Origin: Candidatus Endomicrobiellum calonymphae
GTDB lineage: Bacteria; Elusimicrobiota; Endomicrobiia; Endomicrobiales; Endomicrobiaceae
Length of the DNA stretch: 49,305 nt
Direction: 5' to 3'
NCBI GenBank assembly: GCA_031269945.1
Contig: JAISYK010000012.1
Coordinates: 65,785 to 115,089 of the forward strand
Under the pieces are notes generated by a model. It was not told where the DNA came from, did no database searches, and was given only the letters and a program-made list of their open reading frames with translations. The position numbers and the translations under genes are program-made. Positions 27,496 to 37,409 of this stretch are shown here, piece by piece; positions within the stretch are counted from its first letter, which is position 1, and the number at the start of each line of letters is the position of its first letter.

Positions 27496-28836
27496 ATGCA
27501 AGATTTTGAACAGTTTATAGGGTCTTTTTCTTTTGATAGTAGGCTTGCGGAAGTTGATATTAATAGTTCGGTAGCCCATACAAAAATGCTTGTAAAGGCT
27601 AAAATTATAGATATTTCAGATGGTGAAAAAATTATTTCTGGGTTAACGAATATTTTAAAGGATATTAAAGGCAATTGGGAACTTCCAAAAGAGGAAGATG
27701 TACATTATGCTATTGAAAAAGAGCTTATAAAAAGAATTGGTTCTGTTGGTGGCAAGATGCATACTGCAAGAAGCAGAAATGATCAGGTAGCTACGGATTT
27801 AAGAATTTATTTGAAGCAAGAAATTAAAATTATTGTAAATCTTATAAGTGATTTTCAAAAAGTGCTTGTTGTAAAAGCTGATGAAAACATTGATGTTATA
27901 ATGCCTGGATTTACTCACTTGCAACCAGCTCAACCAGTCTCTGCGGCTCATCACCTTCTTGCTTATGCGTGGATGGTGCAGAGGGATAAAGAGCGACTTA
28001 ACGATTGTTATAGGAGAACGGATATTTTACCTTTAGGAAGTGCTGCTTTGGCAGGTACATCTTTTAATATTGATAGGCAATATACAGCACAACTTCTTGG
28101 TTTTAAGAGTATAAGTGAGAATTCTCTGGATGCTGTGAGTGATAGAGATTTTGCTGTAGAGTTTGTTTTCTGTATGTCTTTGACGGTATTACATTTAACT
28201 AGATTTTGTGAAGAAATAATTTTATGGATGAATCCAGAATTTGGTTATATAACAATAGATGATAAGTTTACCTCAGGTTCATCTATAATGCCACAAAAAA
28301 GAAATCCTGATTCTGCTGAAGTTATAAGAGGAAAATCTGGGAGAATTATTGGAGATTTAATTGCCCTTTTTACAATAATAAAATCTTTACCGCTCGCTTA
28401 TAATAGAGATTTACAGGAAGATAAACCGCCTGTTTTTGATTCTTTGGATAATTTAAAGCTATGCCTTGAGGTTATGAAAGAAATGGTAAAGAGTTTGGAA
28501 TTCGTTGAGAAAAGAGTTTTAAAAAGCACGGAAAAGGGTTTTATTGCAGCTACTGAAATAGCAGATTATCTGGCAAGAAATAATGTGCCATTTAGGTTGG
28601 CTCATTGTATAGTTAGAGATATTGTTTTGTATTGTAAAAAAAAATCGAAGACTTTAAATGAGCTTTCTCTTGAGGAATATAATAAATTTTCAAAAATATT
28701 TAAGAAAGATATATTTGAATATTTAGATGCTAAGAGTGTTGCAAATATAAAAACTTCTTATGGTGGAACTTCAAGAAGATCTGTCTTGCATCAAATAAAA
28801 AATATTAAAAATAAGTTGGAGTTAGAAACAAAATAG
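27496..28836 (+). CDS. argH: Argininosuccinate lyase, N-terminally shortened
   Basis: ArgH splits argininosuccinate into arginine and fumarate. The 446 residues retain HTARSRNDQVATD, GFTHLQPAQPVS (catalytic H141) and the catalytic-serine loop SGSSIMPQKRNP (260-271). The protein begins at about the point where family members read FxxSxxFDxRL and lacks the preceding conserved LWGGRFS. Just upstream, in another frame, the DNA reads K-stop-K-P-R-F-S, which looks like that segment decayed. GAGG (27485-27488), inside this remnant, now serves as a ribosome-binding site. The enzyme may be active, weakened or dying. Confidence 0.9.
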   Translation: MQDFEQFIGSFSFDSRLAEVDINSSVAHTKMLVKAKIIDISDGEKIISGLTNILKDIKGNWELPKEEDVHYAIEKELIKRIGSVGGKMHTARSRNDQVATDLRIYLKQEIKIIVNLISDFQKVLVVKADENIDVIMPGFTHLQPAQPVSAAHHLLAYAWMVQRDKERLNDCYRRTDILPLGSAALAGTSFNIDRQYTAQLLGFKSISENSLDAVSDRDFAVEFVFCMSLTVLHLTRFCEEIILWMNPEFGYITIDDKFTSGSSIMPQKRNPDSAEVIRGKSGRIIGDLIALFTIIKSLPLAYNRDLQEDKPPVFDSLDNLKLCLEVMKEMVKSLEFVEKRVLKSTEKGFIAATEIADYLARNNVPFRLAHCIVRDIVLYCKKKSKTLNELSLEEYNKFSKIFKKDIFEYLDAKSVANIKTSYGGTSRRSVLHQIKNIKNKLELETK

Positions 28837-29213
28837 GTATAAGAGTATAACATAAATCAATAAATTATTTGTGAAAATTTATTAGTTTTGGCTTTACTTT
28901 TTTTGTTTAAGTTTTAACTTGTTAGAAAGAATATAAGTTTTAATTGGTTATTAGGTATTTGCTCAATTTTTTTTAATAAGTTTTGAAATTTTCGCGTATT
29001 TTTATATTGACGAATGTTTTGAAAAATACATAGTGAGGAAGTATAGTTTTGTATATGTGCTTATTTTCTTGTATTTATCTAGTAACTAATAGCTTAAATT
29101 TCTAACTTAATGATTTAATGAAGTGATGGATACTGCTTTGTTAAAGTAGCGGTTATGGGTGTTTGCTGGAAAGTGTGCGGAATTTAAAAATTAAGGTAGG
29201 AGAATGTTAGATA
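28837..29213. other. Intergenic stretch, no gene seen
   Basis: These 377 bases between argH and lysA are very AT-rich and have stops in all frames. A TTGACG box lies at 29007, but I found no good -10 partner at the usual distance. I see no RNA gene or coding remnant. A five-codon open frame (29204-29221) overlaps the lysA start. Confidence 0.5.
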
Positions 29214-30452
29214 ATGCTTAATTTTAAAAATGAGGATTTGTGTATAGAACAAGTGAAGTTGTCTGATATTGCTGCAGAATATGGCACTAGTACATATGTT
29301 TATTCAAAGAATCAGTTTATAAATAATTTTGAAAATTATAAAAAAGTGCTAGATGCTAAAGGTAAAGGTATTATATGTTTTGCGTGTAAGGCAAACTCAA
29401 ACGGAACAATTTTGAAACTTCTTGCTGGCATTGGATGCGGAGCAGATACAACTTCTGGAGGAGAAATATACAGATGCTTAAAGGCAAATTTTAATCCTTC
29501 AAAAATAGTTTATGCTGGTGTTGGTAAGACTTCAGAAGAAATAGAATATGCTTTAAAGAATAAAATTCTTATGTTTAATGTTGAATCTTTAGAAGAACTT
29601 GACGTAATAGATAACATAGCAGGTAAAGTTAAAGTTAAAGCAAAAATTGCATTTAGAATAAATCCATGCGTTGATCCTGATACGCATTCTTATATAGCTA
29701 CCGGGAAAAAGGGAACAAAATTTGGTATACCTTATGAAGATGCAGTGAGAGCATATTTAATTGCTAAAAAAAAGAAAAATGTGAAAATTTTAGGTATACA
29801 TTCTCACATTGGTTCTCAGATTTTGGATATTAAGCCATTTAAAATTGCAGCAAGAAAGATAAAAAATATCGTTAATGATTTAGAAAAAAATGGCATAAGA
29901 CTTGAGTATATAAATTGTGGTGGGGGATTGGGTATTGAATATACTATGTATCAGAAAGCACCGTCTCCTGGACGGTTGATATCAGAGTTGCTTTTAGTAT
30001 TTGATAAAGATAAAAAATTTATTTTTGAGCCAGGTCGTTCTATAATTGCTAATGCGGGGTACCTTCTTGTAAAAGTTATATATAGGAAATTTTCGTGTGG
30101 GAAAAACTTTCTTATTACAGATGCTGGAATGAATGATTTGATGAGGCCTGCTTTGTACGAAGCTTATCATGAAATTATCCCTATAAGGAAGATAATAGGT
30201 GCTCAAAAAGTTAAAACTGATGTTGTAGGACCTATATGTGAAAGTGGTGATTTTATAGGTAAAGATAGAATGCTTCCTGTTTTGGCTCTGGGAGAGTATG
30301 CTCTTGTGACTTGTGTTGGAGCTTATGGTGCAGCGATGTCTTCAGAATATAATTCAAGACCTTTACTTGCTGAAGTGTTAGTTGATGGTAGTAAAACTAC
30401 TTTGATAAGAAGAAGAGCAAAATGGGAAGATTTGCTGTTAAATGAAAAATAG
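29214..30452 (+). CDS. lysA: Diaminopimelate decarboxylase
   Basis: LysA decarboxylates meso-diaminopimelate to lysine. The 412 residues form a PLP-binding TIM barrel plus a C-terminal beta domain. Key residues are K59 (CFACKANSNG), HSHIGS (196-201), GGGLG (236-240), EPGR (272-275) and C342 in CESGD. The ATG at 29214 has GGAG about 11 bases upstream. An overlapping mini-frame (start 29204, MLDNA) has a poorer spacing and is probably not meaningful. It heads the lysA-dapF-dapA-dapB-dapL group. Confidence 0.96.
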   Translation: MLNFKNEDLCIEQVKLSDIAAEYGTSTYVYSKNQFINNFENYKKVLDAKGKGIICFACKANSNGTILKLLAGIGCGADTTSGGEIYRCLKANFNPSKIVYAGVGKTSEEIEYALKNKILMFNVESLEELDVIDNIAGKVKVKAKIAFRINPCVDPDTHSYIATGKKGTKFGIPYEDAVRAYLIAKKKKNVKILGIHSHIGSQILDIKPFKIAARKIKNIVNDLEKNGIRLEYINCGGGLGIEYTMYQKAPSPGRLISELLLVFDKDKKFIFEPGRSIIANAGYLLVKVIYRKFSCGKNFLITDAGMNDLMRPALYEAYHEIIPIRKIIGAQKVKTDVVGPICESGDFIGKDRMLPVLALGEYALVTCVGAYGAAMSSEYNSRPLLAEVLVDGSKTTLIRRRAKWEDLLLNEK

Positions 30453-30454
30453 AA

Positions 30455-31273
30455 ATGGATATTAATTTTTCAAAATTTACTGCCGCTGGGAATGATTTTA
30501 TTTTGATAGACAACAGGGAGAATATAGTTAGAAGTGAAGATTATCAAGTTCTCGCAAAAAAACTCTGCGATAGAAAGTATTCAATAGGTGCTGATGGGTT
30601 AATTTTACTTGAGAAAAGCACATTGAAAGATTTTAAAATGAAATATTTAAACTCTGATGGTTCCTATGCTTCTATGTGTGGAAATGGAGGGCGATCTATC
30701 GCGAGATTTGCATATGATCTAGGCATAGTAAGTTTGAAAATGGATTTTGAAACTGATGTTGGAATTATAAATGCTGAAATTTTAACAAAGGATAAAAATA
30801 GGGTAAAACTTGATTTATATGCTCCTAAAGGTTTAGTTAAAGATATAAGAGTTGTAATTGAGGAGAGAGAATTTAATATTGATTCCATAAATACTGGCGT
30901 TCCACATGCGGTCATATTTATTGATGATATAACAAATATTGATGTTGTTAAATACGGTAGAATTGTTAGGTATCATAAAAAGTTTGCTCCTGATGGAACA
31001 AATGTTAACTTCGTTAAAATTATAGACGATAATACTCTTATTGTACGTACTTACGAAAGAGGTGTTGAAGATGAGACTTTAGCCTGTGGGACAGGGGTAA
31101 CTGCCGCTGGGATTATTTCTGTTATTAGAAATTTTGTTAAATCCCCTGTTAATATAATTTCAAAAGGAGGAGATAGCTTATCGGTTTCTTTGAAGAATTT
31201 TAATGATGAAGTTAGTAATGTTGTGCTTGAAGGCCCCGCTTACGTATCTTTTAAAGGTATAGTTGAAATATAA
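30455..31273 (+). CDS. dapF: Diaminopimelate epimerase
   Basis: DapF interconverts LL- and meso-diaminopimelate without a cofactor, using two cysteines. Both are present: C75 in SMCGNGGRSIA and C211 in LACGTGVTAAG. The 272 residues match the family and the start KFTAAGNDFILID is typical. It begins two bases after lysA without its own clear ribosome-binding site, suggesting coupling. Confidence 0.96.
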   Translation: MDINFSKFTAAGNDFILIDNRENIVRSEDYQVLAKKLCDRKYSIGADGLILLEKSTLKDFKMKYLNSDGSYASMCGNGGRSIARFAYDLGIVSLKMDFETDVGIINAEILTKDKNRVKLDLYAPKGLVKDIRVVIEEREFNIDSINTGVPHAVIFIDDITNIDVVKYGRIVRYHKKFAPDGTNVNFVKIIDDNTLIVRTYERGVEDETLACGTGVTAAGIISVIRNFVKSPVNIISKGGDSLSVSLKNFNDEVSNVVLEGPAYVSFKGIVEI

Positions 31274-31342
31274 ATTGAAATTGATTAGGTTGTTGGGGAC
31301 TTGATCTTAGTGTAAAAATAAATATAGGTGGGGAAAGTGCTT

Positions 31343-32218
31343 ATGTTCTCTGGAGTGTATACGGCTTTAATTACGCCGTTTAAAAACAATAGAATTGATT
31401 TTGATGCACTTGGAAAGTTAATTGAAAATCAGTGTAAAAATGGAGTAAGTGGTATTGTTCCGTGTGGCACTACGGGGGAATCATCTACTTTGACATGGGA
31501 AGAACACGAAAAAATTATAGAATTTTGTGTTAAGAACGTAAAAGGTAGAGTTAAAGTTCTTGCTGGAACTGGGTCTAATTCTACACATGAAGCAATATAT
31601 TCTACGCAATTTGCAAAAAAAATAGGCTGCGATGGAGCCTTGGTAGTTTCCCCTTATTACAATAAACCCACACAGAAAGGATTGTATATTCATTTTAAAA
31701 GTATAGCTGATGCGGTGGATATTCCAATTGTTCTTTATAATATTGCTGGTAGAACTTCTGTAAATATTGAGCCAATAACAATTGCAAGACTTTTTAAAGA
31801 TTGTAAAAATATTATTGGAGTAAAAGAAGCGTCAGGATCTTTGGAGCAAATGAGTACTATAAAATTTTTAGTGCCAAACATAAATCTTATTTCAGGAGAC
31901 GATGTGCTTACTCTTCCTTTGCTATCTATAGGTGGAGTTGGAGTTATTTCAATTTTATCTAATATTATTCCTGCTGATGTGGTGTTGTTTATTAAAGAGT
32001 TCAAAGAAGGCAATATAAAGAAAGCGGTGAATATTCACTATAACCTCTTACCTCTCATGAAATCTATGTTTATGGAAACAAATCCTATCCCAATAAAAAC
32101 CGCTGCTTCTTTATTGGGAATATGTGAGCCTTCTCTTAGGCTTCCAATGTGTGATATGGAGGAGATTAATAAATTGAAGCTTGAGAAGGCATTAAAAGAT
32201 TATGGAGTTTTAAAATGA
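31343..32218 (+). CDS. dapA: 4-hydroxy-tetrahydrodipicolinate synthase
   Basis: DapA condenses pyruvate with aspartate semialdehyde, the committed step to diaminopimelate. From ATG 31343 it has 291 residues (E. coli 292). The catalytic lysine is K161 in GVKEASG, with Y132 in LYNIAGRT and the CGTTGES loop near 41-47. I chose this ATG over the in-frame GTG at 31328 because GGTGGGG sits at the right distance and the family starts MFxGxxTAL. Its stop overlaps the dapB start. Confidence 0.95.
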   Translation: MFSGVYTALITPFKNNRIDFDALGKLIENQCKNGVSGIVPCGTTGESSTLTWEEHEKIIEFCVKNVKGRVKVLAGTGSNSTHEAIYSTQFAKKIGCDGALVVSPYYNKPTQKGLYIHFKSIADAVDIPIVLYNIAGRTSVNIEPITIARLFKDCKNIIGVKEASGSLEQMSTIKFLVPNINLISGDDVLTLPLLSIGGVGVISILSNIIPADVVLFIKEFKEGNIKKAVNIHYNLLPLMKSMFMETNPIPIKTAASLLGICEPSLRLPMCDMEEINKLKLEKALKDYGVLK

Positions 32219-32994
32219 AAATAGCGATTTGTGGAGCTACTGGAAGAATGGGACAAGCAATAGTTGAATTAGCAAAATTAGATAAAGAAATTCAAATTTC
32301 AGGTGTTTTTGAGTCTGATGAGAATAGTGCAGTTGGCACTGGTGATCCGATTATATGTTCTGAGAAAGATTTGAAAAATTTTTTACCAGAAACAGATTCT
32401 TTGATAGATTTTACAAATCCTAACAGTACTTTAAAAAATTTAGAACTTGTGAGAGAATTTAAAGTATCTTTAGTCATCGGAACAACAGGTTTTAATGAAG
32501 AACAAAAAAATAAAATAATTGAGATCTCTAAAAATATTCCTATTGTTTTTTCGCCTAATATGTCTATTGGTGTGAATATTTTATTTAAGCTTGTTGAAGC
32601 TGTTGTTAAGAAAATTCCGGATTATGATGTGGAAATAGTTGAATTGCATCATAATAAAAAAAAAGATTCTCCGTCTGGAACGGCTGCAAAACTTGCAGAA
32701 ATTGTTGCAACTTCATTAGGAAGAAACATAAATGACGTAGGTGTTTATGGTAGGCATTCTGCGAATAGCATAAGAAAGAAGGGTGAAATAGGATTATTTT
32801 CCATAAGAGCTGGAGATATTGTTGGAGATCATACAGTATATTTTGCTGGTCCTGGAGAAAGATTTGAACTAACTCACAGAGTTCATTCTAGAAGTACTTT
32901 CGCATCAGGAGCTCTGAGAGCTGCAAAATGGGTAGTTAAACAGAACCCTGGATTGTACAATATGATTGACGTGTTAAATATGAAAAATATTTAA
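32215..32994 (+). CDS. dapB: 4-hydroxy-tetrahydrodipicolinate reductase
   Basis: DapB reduces the DapA product using NAD(P)H. The 259 residues show the nucleotide-binding GATGRMGQAI (7-16), IGTTGF and the catalytic segment ELHHNKKKDSPSGTA, with H145 and K149 matching E. coli H159 and K163. ATGA overlap with dapA implies coupling. Confidence 0.96.
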   Translation: MKIAICGATGRMGQAIVELAKLDKEIQISGVFESDENSAVGTGDPIICSEKDLKNFLPETDSLIDFTNPNSTLKNLELVREFKVSLVIGTTGFNEEQKNKIIEISKNIPIVFSPNMSIGVNILFKLVEAVVKKIPDYDVEIVELHHNKKKDSPSGTAAKLAEIVATSLGRNINDVGVYGRHSANSIRKKGEIGLFSIRAGDIVGDHTVYFAGPGERFELTHRVHSRSTFASGALRAAKWVVKQNPGLYNMIDVLNMKNI

Positions 32995-33033
32995 TAAGTG
33001 ATAAAGCAGCATTAGGACATTGGGAGAAAATTA

Positions 33034-34200
33034 ATGAAAATAAACTATAACGAAAAGCTAAAAAAGTTGCCCCCTTATCTTTTTATTGAAATAGATAGAA
33101 AGAAAAAAGAAGCAATTGAAAAAGGTAAAGATATAATATCTTTGGGTGTTGGTGATCCAGATCTGCCCACGCCTAAACATATAATAGAAGCTATTAAAAA
33201 AGCGGTTGTAAAACCTGTGAATCATAAGTACCCGTTCGGAGCAGGCTTGCTTTCTTATAGAGAAGCTATTTGTAAATGGTATAAAAAGAGATTTAACGTT
33301 AATTTAAGTACCGATGAAATTTGTGCTTTAATAGGTTCAAAAGAGGGCATAGGGCATATCCATTTGGGGTTTATAAATCCTGGGGACATAGTTTTAGTTC
33401 CTGAACCAAGTTATCCTGTTTATAACACAGGTACAATTTTTAGTGATGGTATTCCATATTTTATGCCTTTGCTTGAAAAAAATAATTTTTTGCCTGATTT
33501 AGATATAATTCCTGACGATGTTCTTAAGAAAGCAAAATTAATTTTTATAAATTATCCTAACAATCCTACTGCTGCAGTAATGCCAAAGGAGTTTTATCTA
33601 AAACTTGTTGAATTTGCAGAAAAAAATAATATAATTGTCGCTTCTGATGCCGCATATTCAGAAATATATTATGATGAGAATGAAAAGCCGTGTAGTTTTC
33701 TTGAATTTCCTGGTGCGAAAGAGGTTGGAGTAGAGTTTCATTCGCTTTCTAAAACTTATAATATGACTGGGTGGAGGATAGGTTGGGTTTGTGGTAATAA
33801 AGATATAGTTGCAGGTGTCACAAAAGTTAAAGATAATTATGATTCTGGTGTTTTTCAGGCCGTGCAAGAAGCGGCAGTGGCAGCCCTAACTTCATCACAA
33901 GAATGTGTTGAAAACTTCAGAAAAATATATAAAGAACGCAGGAATGTTTTAGTTGAAGGTTTGAGAAAGTTAGGTTGGCAAGTTAATTTGCCAAAAGCTT
34001 CATTTTATGTTTGGGTAAAAATTCCAAAGGGCTATACGTCATCTCAGACTGTTTCTAAAATTTTCGATTTAGCTGCAATAGTTTGTACTCCTGGAAGTGG
34101 TATGGGGAAAAGTGGGGAAGGCTATGTTAGATTTGCACTTACCGTTAGTGTGCCAAGAATTAAAGAGGCTATAAAGCGTATCAGTTTAATTAAATGGTAA
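33034..34200 (+). CDS. dapL: LL-diaminopimelate aminotransferase
   Basis: This fold-type I PLP aminotransferase of 388 residues carries SLGVGDPDLPTP, YPNNPTAA and the PLP lysine K240 in SLSKTYNMTGWRIG. In this position, after dapB and with no dapC/dapD/dapE, it most likely converts tetrahydrodipicolinate directly to LL-diaminopimelate, which DapF then epimerises. Sequence alone fits related aminotransferases too, so the specific call rests partly on context. GGGAGA precedes the ATG by about eight bases. Confidence 0.88.
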   Translation: MKINYNEKLKKLPPYLFIEIDRKKKEAIEKGKDIISLGVGDPDLPTPKHIIEAIKKAVVKPVNHKYPFGAGLLSYREAICKWYKKRFNVNLSTDEICALIGSKEGIGHIHLGFINPGDIVLVPEPSYPVYNTGTIFSDGIPYFMPLLEKNNFLPDLDIIPDDVLKKAKLIFINYPNNPTAAVMPKEFYLKLVEFAEKNNIIVASDAAYSEIYYDENEKPCSFLEFPGAKEVGVEFHSLSKTYNMTGWRIGWVCGNKDIVAGVTKVKDNYDSGVFQAVQEAAVAALTSSQECVENFRKIYKERRNVLVEGLRKLGWQVNLPKASFYVWVKIPKGYTSSQTVSKIFDLAAIVCTPGSGMGKSGEGYVRFALTVSVPRIKEAIKRISLIKW

Positions 34201-34245
34201 TTTTTAGAAATTATGTTTAAAATGTGCGAATATTTAGGTACTTAG

Positions 34246-35613
34246 ATGGACTATAAAAGTAATGTTAAAAAAAAACAAAATGTGCATTTTATAGGTGTTG
34301 GTGGATCGGGTATGTCAGGTATAGCGGAAATTTTAGTAAATTTGGGATATAATGTTTCTGGCTCTGATTTAACAAAATCTGATATTACAGACTATCTCAA
34401 GACAGTAGGTGCGAAAATTTATATTGGTCACAATGAAAAAAATGTAAAGTCTGCTGAGATTGTTGTAACTTCTAGTGCCATAAGTAAAGACAATCCCGAA
34501 GTTATTATGGCTCTAAAAAAGAAAATTCCAGTGATTCCGCGCATAGAGATGCTAGTTGAACTTGCAAAGTCAAAGTGTGCTATAGCAATAGCTGGAACTC
34601 ATGGTAAAACTACGACTACGTCTCTCACTTCTCTTGTTCTTGATGAGGGAGGACTTGATCCGACAATTGTTATTGGAGGTAGACTCAAGAATCTTAAAAC
34701 TAGTGCGAGATTAGGAAAAGGCGGGTATATTGTTGCAGAAGCAGATGAGTCTGACGGTTCTTTCTTGAAGCTTTTGCCAACTATTGCGGTTGTTACTAAT
34801 ATAGATAATGATCATTTAGATTTCTATGATAATATGGAAAATCTTAAAGAAGCTTTTGTAAAATACATTAACTGTGTCCCGTCTTGTGGTGCTGCGATAG
34901 TTTGTTTAGATAATGAGGTAGTTAAAGAAATAATTCCTAAAATCAGAAACAGATACATTACTTATGGGATTAGGGGTAATCCAGATCTTAAGGCCTTAAA
35001 CATAAAATTATTAAAAGGTTGCACAAGTTTTGAAGTTATTTATAAGAATAGAAATATAGGCACTGTTTATGTGAAATGTCCTGGGGAACATAATGTATCT
35101 AATTCTCTAGCAGCTATAGGAGTAGGGTTATGGCTTGATATACCATTTGATTCGGTTGCTGAGGCTATATATAAGTTTGATGGCGTAAGTAGGCGCCTTG
35201 AGTTAAAGGGGGAAAAGAACGGAGTGATGGTTATTGATGATCACGGTCACCATCCAACTGAAGTTGTTGCTGTTTTAAGAGCTATAAAGCATTCCTGGCC
35301 TAAGCGTAGACTTATTGTTTTATTTCAACCACATAGATATACGAGAACGAGTCAGCTTTTTAATGAGTTTGGGTTAAGTTTTTTAGACGCAGATATAATA
35401 GAAGTTCTAGATATTTATTCTGCGGGGGAACAACCTATAAAAGGTGTAACTTCAGATTTAATATTGAAAAGTCTTATAAATAATGGATGCAAAGCTGAGA
35501 AATTTTCAAGTTTAAGGAAAATTTTACAATACCTTTCTGTAGGTGATATGGTGCTGACTTTAGGAGCTGGAGATGTTTGGAAGAAGGGAGAAGAATTATT
35601 AACTATAATTTGA
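34246..35613 (+). CDS. murC: UDP-N-acetylmuramate-L-alanine ligase
   Basis: MurC adds L-alanine to UDP-MurNAc, starting the peptidoglycan stem peptide. The 455 residues contain the nucleotide-binding FIGVGGSGMSGIAEIL near the N-terminus, the ATP loop GTHGKTTT with K121, EADESDGSF and DDHGHHPTEV. It heads the murC-murB-ddl-ftsQ-ftsA-ftsZ cluster and overlaps murB by 37 bases. Confidence 0.97.
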   Translation: MDYKSNVKKKQNVHFIGVGGSGMSGIAEILVNLGYNVSGSDLTKSDITDYLKTVGAKIYIGHNEKNVKSAEIVVTSSAISKDNPEVIMALKKKIPVIPRIEMLVELAKSKCAIAIAGTHGKTTTTSLTSLVLDEGGLDPTIVIGGRLKNLKTSARLGKGGYIVAEADESDGSFLKLLPTIAVVTNIDNDHLDFYDNMENLKEAFVKYINCVPSCGAAIVCLDNEVVKEIIPKIRNRYITYGIRGNPDLKALNIKLLKGCTSFEVIYKNRNIGTVYVKCPGEHNVSNSLAAIGVGLWLDIPFDSVAEAIYKFDGVSRRLELKGEKNGVMVIDDHGHHPTEVVAVLRAIKHSWPKRRLIVLFQPHRYTRTSQLFNEFGLSFLDADIIEVLDIYSAGEQPIKGVTSDLILKSLINNGCKAEKFSSLRKILQYLSVGDMVLTLGAGDVWKKGEELLTII

Positions 35614-36482
35614 TTAGAAGGTTGTCTTCTTTAGGCTGCAAGATTTTAAGAAACGAACTTCTTTTAAAGCATTGTTCTTTTAAAATTGGTGGCCCAGTTG
35701 ATTTTTTTATTGAAATTCCAAATGAATATGCTTTATTAGAATTTTTAGGGATTGTTTCAGATAAATATTATATTTTAGGTAAAGGTACAAATGTTCTCTT
35801 CTCTGACGAAGGATATAAAGGAGCTATGGGTTGTCTTACAGGTGATTTTAGAAAAATCTATGTTTTAAAAGATCAAATTTTGTGTGGAGGAGGAGCATTA
35901 ATTTCAAATCTTTTGAAGATTGTTCTTAAGAATAACCTAACAGGGCTTGAGTATCTTGTAGGGATTCCAGGAACAGTTGGGGGGGCAGTACGTGGGAATG
36001 CTGGGAGCAAAGATGAATGGATAAGTGCGAGCATAAATAGCGTAGAAATCTACAAAAATTTAAAAAAACAATTGATAAGTAAGGAAAAAATCAAATTTAG
36101 ATATAGAGAAAGTGAACTTAGAGATTGTGTTATTACCAAAGTTAGTTTTTCCTTGAAAAAAGCAATGGGAAATGATAGTTCAAAAAAAATTTGTAGAAAC
36201 ATGCAAAAACGTTTAGAAAAGCAACCTTTAAATATGCCTAATGCTGGAAGTGTATTTAAAAACCCAAGCAGTGATTTAAGTGCGGGGGAACTTATTGAAT
36301 ACACTGGTTTAAAAGGAAAACGTATAGGTTGTGCTCAAATTTCAGACCTTCATGGGAATTTTATAGTAAATAGAGGTGGAGCAATTGCGAAAGACGTTCT
36401 ATATCTGATTGACATTGTAAAAAAAAGAGTAAAGAAAAAATTTAACATAAACCTTGAAACGGAAATAAAGATAATAAAATGA
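35577..36482 (+). CDS. murB: UDP-N-acetylenolpyruvoylglucosamine reductase
   Basis: MurB is the FAD-dependent reductase that makes UDP-MurNAc. The 301 residues include SFKIGGPVDFFIE, the FAD-binding LGKGTNVLFSDEG and GIPGTVGGAVRGNAG, the proton-donor serine in NAGSVFKNP and a C-terminal glutamate region (NLETEIKII). The start is TTG 35577 inside murC, with GGAG about five bases upstream; TTG 35610 is possible but has no close ribosome-binding site. It overlaps ddl by ATGA. Confidence 0.94.
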   Translation: MEEGRRIINYNLIRRLSSLGCKILRNELLLKHCSFKIGGPVDFFIEIPNEYALLEFLGIVSDKYYILGKGTNVLFSDEGYKGAMGCLTGDFRKIYVLKDQILCGGGALISNLLKIVLKNNLTGLEYLVGIPGTVGGAVRGNAGSKDEWISASINSVEIYKNLKKQLISKEKIKFRYRESELRDCVITKVSFSLKKAMGNDSSKKICRNMQKRLEKQPLNMPNAGSVFKNPSSDLSAGELIEYTGLKGKRIGCAQISDLHGNFIVNRGGAIAKDVLYLIDIVKKRVKKKFNINLETEIKIIK

Positions 36483-37408
36483 TAGATTCCAAGTTTTTAA
36501 TGAAATTGTGTGGTAGGAAAGTAGGTGTTTTGTATGGTGGTACTTCAACTGAAAGGGAAATTTCAATTGAATCTGGTAAAGCTGTCTTAAGTATACTTAA
36601 TAAGTTAAAGTTGAACGTATGTGGTATCGACGCTAGCAATGATGTTACTGAAGAGATTAAGAAAGAGAAGATAAATATTGCCTATTTGACTTTACATGGT
36701 AATTTTGGTGAAGACGGCACAATTCAAGGTATGCTTGAAGTGTTAGGCATTCCCTATACAGGGTGTGGTGTTTTAGCAAGTTCTATTTTTATGAATAAAG
36801 ATATTTCTAAGAAATTATTTAAGTATATGGGAGTTTTGACACCAGATTGGATAACGTTGAGGAGAATTAGGTATTATGAATCTATTTCAGAGATAAACAG
36901 CTATCCAGTGGTCGTGAAGCCGGTGTCGCAAGGCTCTACAATAGGTGTAAGTATAGTAAAAGAAAGTTCAGAGCTTGCTGACGCCGTAGAAAGAGCGTTT
37001 AATTACGATAAAGATGTTATTATTGAACAATTTATTGAAGGTAAAGAAATAACTGTAGGAATTATAAATGGTAAAGCATTACCTGTTGTTGAGATAGTTC
37101 CAAGAGGGCAATTTTATGATTTTGAATCTAAATATCAAAAGAACGGTTCAAAGCACATAGTTCCTGCTAGAATAGCTAAAAAATCTTACAAAATGGCTCA
37201 AAATTACGCTGAAAAATTATATGAATCTTTAAGATGTAAAGGTATTTGTCGTTTTGATATGATTGTAGATTTTAATGATAAAGTATGGGTTCTTGAGAAT
37301 AATACTGTTCCGGGAATGACAGAGAATTCTTTGATTCCGTATGCAGGCAAAGCTGTTGGTCATAGTTTTGAAGATTTAGTTTTAAAAATTTTAGAGAGTG
37401 CATTATAA
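36479..37408 (+). CDS. ddl: D-alanine-D-alanine ligase
   Basis: Ddl is an ATP-grasp enzyme joining two D-alanines for the stem peptide. The 309 residues show VLYGGTSTEREISIESG near the start, then HGNFGEDGTIQGMLE, KPVSQGSTIGVS, the ATP-grasp EQFIEGKEITVGI and the metal-binding ENNTVPGMTENSL. ATGA overlap with murB indicates coupling. All expected segments are present. Confidence 0.96.
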   Translation: MIDSKFLMKLCGRKVGVLYGGTSTEREISIESGKAVLSILNKLKLNVCGIDASNDVTEEIKKEKINIAYLTLHGNFGEDGTIQGMLEVLGIPYTGCGVLASSIFMNKDISKKLFKYMGVLTPDWITLRRIRYYESISEINSYPVVVKPVSQGSTIGVSIVKESSELADAVERAFNYDKDVIIEQFIEGKEITVGIINGKALPVVEIVPRGQFYDFESKYQKNGSKHIVPARIAKKSYKMAQNYAEKLYESLRCKGICRFDMIVDFNDKVWVLENNTVPGMTENSLIPYAGKAVGHSFEDLVLKILESAL

Positions 37409-37409
37409 A

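Noticed and set aside
29007-29035. TTGACG as a promoter for lysA
   Set aside because: No acceptable -10 hexamer at 16-18 bases, and in DNA this AT-rich such boxes are expected by chance.
29204-29221. Five-codon leader frame overlapping the lysA start
   Set aside because: Too short, and its spacing from the GGAG site is poor. No lysine codons to suggest attenuation.
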